Below, piece after piece: positions 1 through 8,600 of a DNA stretch of 33,431 bases. The position numbers were made by a program, and so were the translations under genes. Location: positions 1 through 33,431 of the forward strand of contig NZ_JAGIKZ010000033.1 in the NCBI RefSeq assembly GCF_017874625.1, written 5' to 3'. The notes beneath the pieces were generated by a model that saw nothing but the letters and a program-made list of their open reading frames with translations, searched no databases and had not been told where the DNA came from. The stretch's first letter is position 1. The number at the start of each line of letters is the position of its first letter. Source of the stretch: Cytobacillus eiseniae (GTDB lineage: Bacteria > Bacillota > Bacilli > Bacillales > Cytobacillaceae).

Positions 1-76
1 GATGAGAAGGCCACCAAGCGAAGCGCGGTAGTAACCCCTAACATTTTTACACTAGCAAACAAGTGAAATGCGACAA

Positions 77-490
77 CTATCTTGACAAACACCGAGATTG
101 CATCGCGTAATTTCTTTTTAACATACCTGCTGCTTTTATCATTCCTAATTTTTCATAATACGGAACTAAATTTTCGTTACAGCATAAATCAATCATGTAT
201 ATGTCGTCAAGCTCTTGAAACATTTGATTTACCAGTTTCCTACCGATACCTTTATTCTTATATGGTGGTAATACTTCAAGTAGTGGAATGTATGCAGAGA
301 GCACGCCGTCAGTTATTGCTGTAATAAATCCAACAACTTTATTATTAGTTGCATCAACGGCAATTACTACTTTGCTGCTGTTATTTAATAGTTTTAAATG
401 CATGTTTGTGCTAGGTGGATTTGGCCAATCCACAAAAAAGCCTTCCAACATATCTGGAGAAATGTTTTCAAGATTATTTTTATAAATCAT
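77..490 (-). CDS. GNAT family N-acetyltransferase
   Basis: A small acyl-CoA N-acetyltransferase of 137 residues; the substrate cannot be told from sequence. The acetyl-CoA pyrophosphate loop is visible as NKGIGRKL at about residues 79-86, after a strand-rich centre (VVIAVDATNNKVVGFI) typical of the GNAT fold. The C-terminal part contains YYEKLGM, the usual 'ageing tyrosine then FYEKLGF' pattern of the family. I start at the ATG at 490 because AGGAG (500-504 on the complement) lies 9 nt before it. A TTG at 499 is in frame but abuts the ribosome binding site. It is the only minus-strand gene before 6735, so it is probably monocistronic. Family assignment is secure; function is unknown. Confidence 0.85.
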   Translation of the reverse strand: MIYKNNLENISPDMLEGFFVDWPNPPSTNMHLKLLNNSSKVVIAVDATNNKVVGFITAITDGVLSAYIPLLEVLPPYKNKGIGRKLVNQMFQELDDIYMIDLCCNENLVPYYEKLGMIKAAGMLKRNYAMQSRCLSR

Positions 491-742
491 AAATATCAAC
501 TCCTAAACTAATTTGTGGATTTAGAAGTTAATCTCAATAGTAAAGTAACATACTAGTAACCTCCAGATACTTTTGAAATTTTATAAGGTTTTAATTCGAT
601 AAAAAGATTTTGTTTCCTTTAAAATAATACAATGGTCGTAGTTTACTAGAATGAAATTATACAACTTAACATATCTCAGAGATCTCTATTAAAGGTAAAT
701 GTAAATTTTTCCAAAATCCTACGTAAATATTAGATAGACTCA

Positions 743-771
743 TTGGTTCCTTTTTAACTATTTGATATAAT
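743..771 (+). promoter_or_regulatory. SigA-type promoter of the CPBP protease gene, in the 491-820 gap
   Basis: TTGGTT (743-748) and TATAAT (766-771) are 17 nt apart, and TG at 763-764 adds an extended -10. The TTG start codon lies about 50 nt downstream. The rest of the 330-nt gap upstream holds only the RBS of the acetyltransferase and AT-rich sequence in which I see no gene or strong hairpin. Confidence 0.6.
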
Positions 772-820
772 TTATCAGAATAATGATAATTATATGATGC
801 TTTTTGGAGGGATTTAAAAA

Positions 821-2026
821 TTGAAAAAGCTTTATTGGATTTTAGGTGGCATTTTAGTATCTCTATTAATAAATATGTTTGTTCTAGAAACAACGATCTA
901 CAAGCAGCCGGATAATAGTGTTATCCACGTATTCATATTCTTGTTGATTGGCTTATATTTATTATATTTCCAGTTAACAGAAAGGTTAGAAGGCATTATT
1001 TCATTCACCTTTCCAATAATCTTATTCTGTTTAACTCCTGTGATTACAACGATGATGGACGGTTTTTTCAAGAATCATTTAATTTGGTTAGATATTTTTT
1101 TACATTGTATTGCTGCTATTATTTGGACTTTCATTCTATTAAAATTAACTGACAAAGTTCCATTTCATCTAAAAGCAAGAAATTCAATGATTATCATGTC
1201 ACTGGTAGCAATTGTTTTTCTTTTTATTTTTCAAAGTATCTTTTTAAATACATATAAGACGCAGATGATTCAAGTAAGCAAAACACTACATGACTATTCT
1301 TCTGGTTTATTCACTTTTAATCTCGTATTCAATTTTAGTTCCTTTCTTATTTTTTCACTTTTCTTATTTTTAATACTCCCATCTAGTTTTTTTAAGCCCG
1401 TGTTTCGTCAGGTAGTCAATCTAGATAAAATGAAAGTTGGATTCGTCTATTTATTCATTATTTATATATTTTCTAATTTATTTGTTGTTGGTGTAGAATG
1501 GCTGTCGGGTCAATCTATTTCCAGTTTAGTAGTAGAAACTGATGTTTTCAGTTTAATTGGTCGTTTTATAGGCTTCTTATTTGGGGTTTCTCTATTTGAG
1601 GAAGCCATATTTAGACTCTTTTTACCTGTTCTGCTGGTAATCCTATTAAGAAACTTTATAAAAAAGCATGCGATCATTCTAGCTATATTAATAAGCTCAA
1701 TATTATTTGCTTTTGTTCATACAATAAGTGATTTTGGCGGCTTTGAACAATTAGATTATGCACAGGCTATTCGTCGTCTTCTTATGTTATTTTTATCTGG
1801 TCAAACATTAATTTATCTTTACATAGTGACAAAAAATTTATGGATCCCCATTATCATACATGCACTGAATAATTATGGTCTCCCATTATTTTCTTTCTCT
1901 GATTATCCTACTCATTCGTTTGGGAATGTCGTGTGGGTAACTATGTTTATATTAATTGTTTTTATGCAGCATGGGAGTAGGAAATCCATACGTAAAGTGA
2001 ATATAGTAACTACGAATTCACTATGA
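821..2026 (+). CDS. CPBP family intramembrane glutamic endopeptidase
   Basis: A polytopic membrane protein of 401 residues with many hydrophobic segments and the three motifs of CPBP (CAAX protease and bacteriocin-processing) enzymes. These are EEAIFR at residues about 259-264, FAFVH with His about 300, and HALNN with His about 347. In the family these residues form the glutamate/histidine active site inside the membrane. Bacterial relatives are tied to bacteriocin self-immunity, prenyl-protein processing or regulated proteolysis; nothing here identifies the substrate. Start is TTG at 821, fixed by GGAGG at 806-810 with 10-nt spacing. The N-terminal 200 residues are an extra block of membrane helices beyond the usual 200-300 residue core. 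It stands alone, with its own promoter. Confidence 0.85.
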   Translation: MKKLYWILGGILVSLLINMFVLETTIYKQPDNSVIHVFIFLLIGLYLLYFQLTERLEGIISFTFPIILFCLTPVITTMMDGFFKNHLIWLDIFLHCIAAIIWTFILLKLTDKVPFHLKARNSMIIMSLVAIVFLFIFQSIFLNTYKTQMIQVSKTLHDYSSGLFTFNLVFNFSSFLIFSLFLFLILPSSFFKPVFRQVVNLDKMKVGFVYLFIIYIFSNLFVVGVEWLSGQSISSLVVETDVFSLIGRFIGFLFGVSLFEEAIFRLFLPVLLVILLRNFIKKHAIILAILISSILFAFVHTISDFGGFEQLDYAQAIRRLLMLFLSGQTLIYLYIVTKNLWIPIIIHALNNYGLPLFSFSDYPTHSFGNVVWVTMFILIVFMQHGSRKSIRKVNIVTTNSL

Positions 2027-2116
2027 ATGGGTAGGATGGTTAACTATATAAAAATAATAAAAAAAGCGATTTGTTTTAAAGTTGCTCATTAAAGATAATT
2101 ATTAGAGGTGAAGCTT

Positions 2117-2839
2117 TTGTCTAAAATTGCTCTCTTAACCATTACACATGACCCCAAAGGGAAAAATATAAATCTACTTAAGAAACTCCATAAAGAATTT
2201 GAGAAAATTTATGGGGAGCTTTTTATAACAATTAGTGATGAGACTTCCTATGAATTAGTTAAGGAATTTGAAAATACCAATTTTAAAATTAAAATAATCC
2301 CTAAAAAAGGTGCAGCCGAGGCACGTAGGGCGGTAGTGAGTTTTGGACTTACTGGTACGAGTAAATATTATCATTATTGTGACTTTGACCGATTATTGAC
2401 TTGGGGAAACAATCATTTAGACGAATTAAAAAATATAATGAATCTTGTGCCTAATTACGACTATCTTATATTAGGCAGGACTGAAAGGGCATTCCACACA
2501 CACCCAAAAGCATGGGTTGAAACGGAGAAAATTACAAATACGATTTGTTCCTTAGAGTTGAACAAAGAAGTTGATATAACGGCTGGTTCCTGTGCCTTTT
2601 CAGAAGAATGTGCAAAATATATCAACAAATATTCAAAAGATAAAATGACGGATTCGGAATGGTCGATGATCATTTACAGAATAGCAAAATTAGGTGTGGA
2701 CTTTCTAGCAGTGGAAGGTTTGGAATACCAAGAAGTAATTAATGGAGTCGGTAAGGTTGTCAGTGAGGCTGAAGAATGGTTTATAAGATTAAAACTAAGT
2801 AATATAATAAGTGAATCAGCATTGAAAACAGGTAAATAA
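2117..2839 (+). CDS. glycosyltransferase-like (GT-A fold) protein
   Basis: A soluble protein of about 240 residues. The N-terminal strand (SKIALLTITHDPKG), a helix, and a central YYHYCDFDR segment around residue 90 resemble a nucleotide-sugar transferase with a DxD-like motif (DFD). Later segments such as DYLILGRTER and TAGSCAFSEE fit a GT-A core, but I cannot name a closely related family, so donor and acceptor are unknown. I choose the TTG at 2117 because AGAGGTG (2104-2110) then has 6-nt spacing; the in-frame GTG at 2108 is part of that ribosome binding site. There are no transmembrane segments. It lies alone between the CPBP protease and the two-component module, with no sign of a shared operon. 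Confidence 0.5.
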   Translation: MSKIALLTITHDPKGKNINLLKKLHKEFEKIYGELFITISDETSYELVKEFENTNFKIKIIPKKGAAEARRAVVSFGLTGTSKYYHYCDFDRLLTWGNNHLDELKNIMNLVPNYDYLILGRTERAFHTHPKAWVETEKITNTICSLELNKEVDITAGSCAFSEECAKYINKYSKDKMTDSEWSMIIYRIAKLGVDFLAVEGLEYQEVINGVGKVVSEAEEWFIRLKLSNIISESALKTGK

Positions 2840-2950
2840 TTTTTAAAGATTGGCTAGTTACCTTCACTCTGCACAAAAACCAACCCCATATTTCCCCACA
2901 AAAATCAAACAAGAAAAAGAATAAAGTCTATCAAAAAAAGGGGTGATCCT

Positions 2951-3631
2951 ATGAATGAAGGGAAAAGAATTTTAATTATAGAGGACGATCAAGAGATTAG
3001 CAGATTGCTAAGTGTGATTTTGGCAAAAGCACAGATGGTGACTGTATTCGCCTATTCTGGTACAGAAGGCTTGCTGCAGCTACAAAATCATCCATTTGAT
3101 TTAATTTTATTGGATCTGATGCTGCCAGGCAAAAGTGGGGAGGAGCTAATAAAAGAAATTAGAGAAAAAAGTTCGATTCCGATAATCATTATTTCTGCCA
3201 AAGTAGATGTCGAAGATAAAGTGAAAGTCTTGAAAATGGGGGCGGACGATTACATAACGAAACCGTTTAATCAGGAAGAATTGATGGCCCGAGTCGAAGT
3301 TCAATTGCGAAAAGCGAATGTTCATCCGATGCCATCAGCGAAAATGGAATGGCGCGGGCTTAAAATCAATATCGAAAAAAGGTCTGTCATGTTAAATGAG
3401 AAGGAACTGCAGCTCACAAATGCTGAATTTGATCTGTTAACATACTTCGTCAACAATCCGGAGCGAGCGCTTTCCAAAAAGGAGATATATGAGAGCATCT
3501 GGAAAGGGACGTACTATGGGGATGATAATACAGTCAGCGTTCACGTCTCCAACCTCCGCAAGAAAATGTCCGAAATGACTGATTCAGAATATATTAAGAC
3601 CATTTGGGGTGTTGGGTTTATGTTTGTCTGA
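2951..3631 (+). CDS. OmpR-family response regulator
   Basis: DNA-binding response regulator of 226 residues. The receiver domain occupies about residues 5-118, with acidic pocket EDD at 11-13, phosphoacceptor Asp55 in LILLDLMLPG, and K in YITKPF. The C-terminal winged helix (about 130-226) carries the usual LTNAEFDLL and SVHVSNLRKKM segments and ends in IKTIWGVGFMFV, as OmpR/PhoB proteins do. It starts at the ATG at 2951 after AAGGGGTG. It most likely pairs with the histidine kinase at 5454-6368 and controls the ABC genes between them. The set resembles B. subtilis ycbL-ycbM-ycbN-ycbO, but here the kinase comes last. A terminator follows the gene, so the ABC operon has its own start. Confidence 0.92.
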   Translation: MNEGKRILIIEDDQEISRLLSVILAKAQMVTVFAYSGTEGLLQLQNHPFDLILLDLMLPGKSGEELIKEIREKSSIPIIIISAKVDVEDKVKVLKMGADDYITKPFNQEELMARVEVQLRKANVHPMPSAKMEWRGLKINIEKRSVMLNEKELQLTNAEFDLLTYFVNNPERALSKKEIYESIWKGTYYGDDNTVSVHVSNLRKKMSEMTDSEYIKTIWGVGFMFV

Positions 3632-3653
3632 CTTCCCTACTGTCAGAAAGGAT

Positions 3654-3695
3654 AAGTGCAGATATGCCCTTTCAGACGCCCTGCACTTTTTCTTT
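3654..3695 (+). terminator. Rho-independent terminator after the response regulator
   Basis: AAGTGCAG (3654-3661) pairs perfectly with CTGCACTT (3681-3688) across a 19-nt loop, and a T-rich run TTTTTCTTT follows. It separates the regulator transcript from the ABC operon. Confidence 0.65.
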
Positions 3696-3709
3696 ATGAA
3701 TTCTTTATG
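3690..3709 (+). promoter_or_regulatory. tandem direct repeat, probable response-regulator binding site
   Basis: TTCTTTATG occurs at 3690-3698 and again at 3701-3709, an 11-nt period. OmpR-family dimers bind direct repeats 10-11 bp apart, and this site lies 71 nt before the ATPase start codon, next to the regulator's own gene. No clear -35/-10 pair was found; binding is inferred, not shown. Confidence 0.45.
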
Positions 3710-3779
3710 TTTTGTTTAAAGGATTTTAAAGACTTCTCCGCTAAACTAAAAGTAAGTATTTAGCAAAGGAGTCAACAAG

Positions 3780-4697
3780 ATGGATGCGATTATACAAACG
3801 TTTCAATTGACGAAAAAATATAAAGATGAAACGATCATTAAACCGCTAGATTTTTCATTGAAAAAAGGCGAAATCTGTGCACTTATAGGAAAAAATGGTG
3901 CGGGAAAATCGACGTTTTTTAAAATTCTTGCAGGGCAGCAAATGCCTTCATCTGGAGAAATTCAGTTGTTCGGAAAATCAGGCAAAGAGATTGAAACGGC
4001 GAAAAGAAGAATGGCGTTTATGGTAGAAACACCTGCATTTTTCCCAGATTTTACCGCCGTCCAAAACCTGGAATATTTCCGGATTCAAAGAGGGATTGTT
4101 GACAAAAAACGCATGTATGAAGTGCTGGAGATTGTCGGTTTGGCACATGAAAAGAAAAAACGATTTAACGACTATTCTATGGGAATGAAGCAGCGATTAG
4201 GGATTGCGCTTTGTCTTTTGAGTAGCCCGGATTGTTTGGTGCTTGATGAGCCAATCAATGGGTTGGATGTGGAAGGGATTATGGAAATCCGCAAATTATT
4301 GAGGAAGCTAAATCAAGAAAACCAAATCACAATCCTTATTTCCAGTCATATTTTAACGGAATTGGATTTGCTGGCCACACGTTTTGTATTTATTAAAAAC
4401 GGTGTCATTGTCGATGATTTAAGCAGAGAGCTACTAGAAGAGAAGAGTAGGAAACAAATTCTGTTAACAGTTGATGATTCAGCGAAAACAGTGCAATTAT
4501 TAGAACGAGCATATGCAGATATTCAATTTAAAGTCCTTCCTAATCAAGAAATCACGATCCAGAATTATGTAGAGAGAAGTGGAGAGATCAATCGCTTGCT
4601 AGTTGAAAATGGAGTGATGGTGAAGGAATTCAGCATCAAAGTGATGAATCTCGAGGAGTATTTCTTAGGATTAGTGGAGGAGGATACACATGATTAA
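3780..4697 (+). CDS. ABC transporter ATP-binding protein (BcrA/YcbN type)
   Basis: ATPase subunit of 305 residues. Walker A is GKNGAGKST at residues 37-45, the signature is the degenerate YSMGMKQR typical of the BcrA-type antibiotic exporters, Walker B is CLVLDEPINGLD, and ISSH gives the switch histidine. The last 90 residues form the accessory C-terminal domain of this subfamily. It should power the permease encoded immediately downstream, probably to expel or protect against a cell-envelope peptide antibiotic such as bacitracin or a lantibiotic; the substrate is inferred from family only. ATG at 3780 follows AAAGGAG (3765-3771). Its last 8 nt overlap the permease start, so the two are translationally coupled. 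Confidence 0.92.
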   Translation: MDAIIQTFQLTKKYKDETIIKPLDFSLKKGEICALIGKNGAGKSTFFKILAGQQMPSSGEIQLFGKSGKEIETAKRRMAFMVETPAFFPDFTAVQNLEYFRIQRGIVDKKRMYEVLEIVGLAHEKKKRFNDYSMGMKQRLGIALCLLSSPDCLVLDEPINGLDVEGIMEIRKLLRKLNQENQITILISSHILTELDLLATRFVFIKNGVIVDDLSRELLEEKSRKQILLTVDDSAKTVQLLERAYADIQFKVLPNQEITIQNYVERSGEINRLLVENGVMVKEFSIKVMNLEEYFLGLVEEDTHD

Positions 4698-5439
4698 TTA
4701 TATGAAAAGTGAATATTACCGTCTGCTCCGAAAAAAAGGCTTGCATCTAACAGGTATCATTTGTTTCCTGCTGATTGCCTCAGCTGCAGGCGTCCTCTAT
4801 TTTACGGCACAATCCGATCCGAATTTTCGTTATGGAACAAGTACATTCTTTTATTCAAATGTAATTGCCAGCGGATTATTGATTATCATAATAGGGTTAC
4901 TTTATAATATTGCACTTACTGGGAAAGATCGCTATTTAATTAAGCAAGCTATTTCTTTCGGCATTTCTCGGAGGATCATCTTTTGGTCTAAACTGATTCT
5001 TACTTTAAGTTATTTTTTGTTCATTTGTATCGTCGGTATATGTTTGATGATTCTATTAGGGGATAATCTGCTGACTCACGAACACCACGCAATCAGACAT
5101 TTTCTAATGGCAAGTGTGAATATGATTCCGATTGTCCTGAGTGGTTTTTTCCTCGTCCATACGCTGAAAATGCTGAAAGTAGGAGAAATTTTTATCATTA
5201 TAATCGTGTCAATCATTTTCGGATTTTTGGGAGACTTGCTGCATTTATTGCTCCGTCCGTTTACAGCGTTAGACGAATTATATAAATATGCGCCAGATAC
5301 AATGCTAAATGATAATTTAATGAGCTTTGTGAATGACACACCCGAACTAGGTTTCCAATATTGGATCGTCGGTTTGGTCATATCTGGGGTTTCTTTGCTG
5401 ATTGGAGCGAAATTATTCGCGAAACAAAACATCGATTGA
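4690..5439 (+). CDS. ABC-2 type permease (BcrB/YcbO-like)
   Basis: Membrane subunit of 249 residues with about six hydrophobic segments. The first (LTGIICFLLIASAAGVLYF) is followed by an extracellular stretch containing the FRYGTSTFFYSN segment, and the last two are LGFQYWIVGLVISGVSLLIG and its flank. This layout is that of the bacitracin-type ABC-2 permeases, which have no soluble binding protein. The start codon overlaps the ATPase gene by 8 nt and has GGAGGAG at 4676-4682. The histidine kinase follows 14 nt after the stop. In related Bacillus modules the transporter and the kinase cooperate in sensing, which fits the near absence of a sensor domain in the kinase. Confidence 0.82.
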   Translation: MINYMKSEYYRLLRKKGLHLTGIICFLLIASAAGVLYFTAQSDPNFRYGTSTFFYSNVIASGLLIIIIGLLYNIALTGKDRYLIKQAISFGISRRIIFWSKLILTLSYFLFICIVGICLMILLGDNLLTHEHHAIRHFLMASVNMIPIVLSGFFLVHTLKMLKVGEIFIIIIVSIIFGFLGDLLHLLLRPFTALDELYKYAPDTMLNDNLMSFVNDTPELGFQYWIVGLVISGVSLLIGAKLFAKQNID

Positions 5440-5453
5440 TTGTGAAGGGATGA

Positions 5454-6368
5454 ATGAACGTGAACAGCTGGCTGATGATAATCATTTTAGGGTTCCTGCT
5501 AATTGTTGCGGTTTGCAAGCTTCTGCTGTTCCGTTGGGATGTCAGAAGGATGACGAAACAATTAGAAGAAATCAATGAAAACTTCGGGACAAATGAATTG
5601 GTTCGAACAAATACACATAATAAAAACTTGGCCCGATTTGCGGCGAAAATCAACCAGCTGATTCATCTATTTAAACAAAATCAGCAGTCTGTCGAAAGAA
5701 GAGAAATGGAATTAAGGCAAGAAATCACAAATATCTCCCATGATTTACGAACCCCTTTAACATCGATCAAGGGGTTTTCAGAGTTATTAACCGATCCATC
5801 TTTATCTGAAGAGGAAAGAAAAGAGTTTTTAGCGATTGTTCATAAGAAGGTCGATAATCTCGCCATGATTGTGGATTTATTTTACGAACTTTCCCAACTG
5901 CATTCCTCAGACAAGAAGCTGCATATGGAAAAGCAGCATCTAGAACAAATCATCGTAGAGACGATGCTCATGTTCTATGATGATTTTGAGAAAAAGAAAT
6001 TAATGGTAAATATAGATGAAGGTGCTGTTTCTCCCATTTTGGCAGATAAAAAAGCAGCCGTTCGTATTGTGACAAACATTATTCAAAATGCATTAGCCTA
6101 TGCCAAAAGCTACATCAACATGAGTCTGGTGGAAGAAGCAGAATACATTGTGTTAAAGGCAGTAAATGACGTTGAGATGATGAATGCATCTGAACTTCAA
6201 CAAATATTTAATCGAACATTCAGGTTAGACCATAGCAGAAGCGGCACCCATCTTGGTTTAGGGCTGCACATTGTTCAGCAGCTTGTCGATCAACACGGAG
6301 GGAAAGTCCTTGCTGATGTCCATGAAAAAGAATTTATCATTTCCGTGTACTTTAGAAAATGGGAGTAG
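5454..6368 (+). CDS. short sensor histidine kinase (YcbM-like)
   Basis: Membrane-bound histidine kinase of 304 residues. There is one transmembrane segment at about residues 6-26 and no extracellular domain, then a linker and the H-box ITNISHDLRTPLTS with phosphorylated His96. An N-box (IIQNALAYA) and the G-box (HLGLGLHIVQQL) complete the ATPase domain. Such 'intramembrane-sensing' kinases usually detect the state of their ABC transporter. The ATG at 5454 follows GAAGGGA closely; a GTG two codons on is possible. It is the third gene of the ATPase-permease-kinase operon, while its likely partner regulator is transcribed separately at 2951-3631. Confidence 0.9.
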   Translation: MNVNSWLMIIILGFLLIVAVCKLLLFRWDVRRMTKQLEEINENFGTNELVRTNTHNKNLARFAAKINQLIHLFKQNQQSVERREMELRQEITNISHDLRTPLTSIKGFSELLTDPSLSEEERKEFLAIVHKKVDNLAMIVDLFYELSQLHSSDKKLHMEKQHLEQIIVETMLMFYDDFEKKKLMVNIDEGAVSPILADKKAAVRIVTNIIQNALAYAKSYINMSLVEEAEYIVLKAVNDVEMMNASELQQIFNRTFRLDHSRSGTHLGLGLHIVQQLVDQHGGKVLADVHEKEFIISVYFRKWE

Positions 6369-6430
6369 ATTGGGAAATTGGGTAGGATAAAATTTAGGTG
6401 GACTTAAAGGGATACGAGTTTCAAATGGAA

Positions 6431-6465
6431 GATTCAGCTGTCAACGAGGCAGCTGTTTTATTTTT
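6431..6465 (+). terminator. terminator-like hairpin after the kinase gene
   Basis: Two CAGCTG hexamers separated by 9 nt can pair, and TTTTATTTTT follows. The stem is only six pairs, so strength is uncertain; palindromic array A starts a few dozen bases downstream. Confidence 0.5.
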
Positions 6466-6490
6466 GGAAAGGGCCAGGTTCGTTCCGCTC

Positions 6491-6682
6491 AATTTAAGCG
6501 GAGAAATTCCGGTTATTTCAAATAAAGAAGCTTAAAAAGAGAAAATAAGCGGAAAAATTCCGGTTAACTGCTCTAAATAAGACAAAATTCATCAATTTAA
6601 ATCAAATAAGCGGAATTTCTCCGCTTATATTTAAGGAAATAGAGGTATTTCCCAAGATAGCCGGAAAATTTCCGCTTATTTT
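6491..6682. repeat. composite palindromic repeat array A (four units)
   Basis: Four palindromic units have 15-nt cores at 6498-6512, 6549-6563, 6610-6624 and 6661-6675. Each core fits NCGGA-N5-TCCGN, usually flanked by AATAAG on the left and TTATT on the right. Core centres are 51, 61 and 51 nt apart, exactly as in arrays B and C. The spacers also contain AT-rich inverted repeats, for example GGAAATA-gagg-TATTTCC between units 3 and 4 and AAATT-catc-AATTT in the middle. This is the most diverged copy: units 1 and 2 end in CCGG rather than CCGC. It fills most of the 366-nt gap between two convergent genes, so it could work as a bidirectional 3'-end structure. Confidence 0.9.
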
Positions 6683-6734
6683 TCATACATAGTAACATCA
6701 AGTGAAATATTTTTAGAGAAAGGTAGAAATTCAA

Positions 6735-7679
6735 TTAGTTATATTGATTTAATACTTTGTTTATTAGTTCTTTTGTCCTTTCAATTAATTCAAATGGCTT
6801 CTTAATCATCGCATGTTCTCCATATGAGATAAAGTAAGTGGATAAAAAGTGAATATCATGTTTTTCAATCACCCCTTCTATATATCCTGATCCATCTATC
6901 CTTTTTCTTAAAAATAGATTGGGCCAGTTAACAGATTGGAATGTTTCTACTCCTTGTTTAGTTAACTCCACATAGATTTCCATCCTCTCTTTCTTCTGAT
7001 TAAGAATGGAAAAACGATTTTTTAAAGTAATATGCGATAAATCAATAGGCGTAATTGTTTCATCACGTTCGATCGATTGTATACGATCACATCTGAAAAC
7101 ACGATAGTCCTCTCTAAAAAAACAATAGGATGGACAATACCATTTTCCTTCCTTTGCATAAATACCAATTGGTTGAATCGTTCTAGAGCTAGTTTTTCCC
7201 TTTGTTTCATAACTAATTTTTAGAACGTCTTGCTGAATGGCAGCATCCAACAATTGTTTTAAAAAGGGGATCTTTTCTTGTTGATGGATCGATTGAAAAT
7301 CAACTCGATCTTGCATTCTATCGATTGTGTCTCTAATATCGCCAGAAAGATTTAAGTAAAACTTCTTTACGATTGATTCATACTCAATATCAAAAGGGAG
7401 GGAGAGATAATGCCTTAATGCATGAATGGCAAAAAAGATAGAAACAGCTTCATCTTCACTAAAGGCGATGGGGGGAAGAACTCTTTCATTTAAAATTTGA
7501 TACCCTCCGTTTGGACCAACTTCTGAGTACAATGGTACCCCCATCTCACTCAATTCTTGCAAATCTCTCAAAATCGTTCGTTTGGATACCCCAAATTCTT
7601 CCGCTAATTCCCTAACAGTGAATCTTTTTTTTCGATTCACCATCATGATCATCTCATTTAATCTTTTTGCTTTAGACAT
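6735..7679 (-). CDS. WYL-domain transcriptional regulator (DeoR/YafY-like)
   Basis: Regulator of 314 residues. The N-terminal helix-turn-helix spans about residues 5-55 (FTVRELAEEFGVSKRTILRDL), followed by the PNGGYQI wing. A WYL domain lies near residues 135-220, with the characteristic GKWYCPSYCF and YRVFRCDRI segments, and a WCX-type C-terminal extension completes the protein. WYL domains bind ligands, often nucleic acids or small signals. An in-frame ATG lies 15 codons upstream, but AAAAGGAG sits just before the ATG at 7679, which I take as the start. It is divergent from the DinB-fold gene at 7840, and an inverted repeat between them suggests it controls both. Coordinates of this start follow the reading frame. 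Confidence 0.88.
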   Translation of the reverse strand: MSKAKRLNEMIMMVNRKKRFTVRELAEEFGVSKRTILRDLQELSEMGVPLYSEVGPNGGYQILNERVLPPIAFSEDEAVSIFFAIHALRHYLSLPFDIEYESIVKKFYLNLSGDIRDTIDRMQDRVDFQSIHQQEKIPFLKQLLDAAIQQDVLKISYETKGKTSSRTIQPIGIYAKEGKWYCPSYCFFREDYRVFRCDRIQSIERDETITPIDLSHITLKNRFSILNQKKERMEIYVELTKQGVETFQSVNWPNLFLRKRIDGSGYIEGVIEKHDIHFLSTYFISYGEHAMIKKPFELIERTKELINKVLNQYN

Positions 7680-7700
7680 TTCGATCTCCTTTTTAATAAC

Positions 7701-7719
7701 AGTGACAAATGTTGTCACT
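7701..7719. promoter_or_regulatory. perfect inverted repeat, probable operator of the WYL regulator
   Basis: AGTGACAA-ATG-TTGTCACT is an 8-bp perfect dyad in the gap between the WYL regulator and the DinB-fold gene, about 20 nt before the regulator's start codon. TATAAT- and TATGAT-like sequences overlap or adjoin it on both strands. Repressor binding here would explain joint control of the divergent pair; this is inferred from position. Confidence 0.55.
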
Positions 7720-7839
7720 ATCATAATATATAATAACGAATAGATAAAGAATAAGTGGTAATGCAGTTGTCTCGAGGACGGAGCTGGAGATGCAACGCTT
7801 CTTAATGGTCTTTAGAAATATAGTATGGAGGAATGATGA

Positions 7840-8343
7840 ATGTACGTAACGATTGCAGATTTCATTAAAGAATGGAACAAGGAAGCGCTATTAACTCAAA
7901 ACGTTTTAGATGGATTAACAGATGATTCATTAAACCAACAAGTGTATCCAGAAGGTCGAACACTAGGAAGAATCGCGTGGCATTTAACAACAACGATTCC
8001 AGAATACTTGGCTGAATTCGGGTTGAAAATCGATGAAGTTGAAAATGCAGAACAGATCCCAACGACAGCTAAAGATATCTCCGAAACCTTTAAACAAGTA
8101 AGCTCCAAGGCAGTCAAGGCTATTGAACACCAATGGAAAAATGATACGTTGCAGGAAGTGCAAATGGCATTTGGCCGAGAAGAAACAAATGCACAAATCG
8201 TAATGGGACTCATCAAACACACCGTTCATCATCGCGGACAAATCACCGTTCTTATGCGTCAAGCGGGATTGAAACCATTTGGCGTGTATGGGCCACCAAA
8301 AGAAGATTGGGTGCATTTAGGGGTAGAAAATCCGCCTCTTTAA
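7840..8343 (+). CDS. DinB/YfiT-fold putative metal-dependent enzyme
   Basis: A four-helix-bundle protein of 167 residues, the usual size of the DinB family. The metal-binding histidine triad is intact: His48 in RIAWHLTT, and His127 and His131 in KHTVHHRGQ. Family members include thiol-dependent transferases (bacillithiol or mycothiol S-transferases), but many have no known role and I cannot choose. Start is ATG at 7840 after GGAGG. The divergent WYL regulator and the inverted repeat between them make regulation by that protein likely. The Bacillus DinB family was first noted among damage-inducible genes, but no LexA (GAAC-N4-GTTC type) box was seen upstream. Confidence 0.88.
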   Translation: MYVTIADFIKEWNKEALLTQNVLDGLTDDSLNQQVYPEGRTLGRIAWHLTTTIPEYLAEFGLKIDEVENAEQIPTTAKDISETFKQVSSKAVKAIEHQWKNDTLQEVQMAFGREETNAQIVMGLIKHTVHHRGQITVLMRQAGLKPFGVYGPPKEDWVHLGVENPPL

Positions 8344-8360
8344 TTAGACCGTACGAAAAG

Positions 8361-8398
8361 GAAGCGTTGATCCTTAATGGATGATCGCTTCTTTTTTT
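8361..8398 (+). terminator. terminator after the DinB-fold gene
   Basis: GAAGCG and CGCTTC form the outer stem, ATCC and GGAT the inner one, with a three-base internal loop between, followed by a run of seven T. It begins 18 nt after the stop codon. Confidence 0.7.
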
Positions 8399-8600
8399 GA
8401 ATAAACGGGCATTTGCTGATCAAGCGAAGGGCAGCAATCATAGGTCATTTTTTCGGAAAAAGGTTTCGTGCTTCTTTTTCATTTTAAAGGTCATATCGTT
8501 GAACAATACGAAGAAATGTGTGATAAAGTTTAGAAGAGATTGGAAATTTTGTGCAAAGCTTAAGTGGTGGCAATAGATGAAAAGGAAGGGGAAATCCTAT

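Noticed and set aside
8444..8530. Open frame ending EQYEEMCDKV between the DinB-fold and ATP-grasp genes
   Set aside because: It has no start codon, begins after a stop, and is only 29 codons. It may be a relic, but the evidence is too thin to call.
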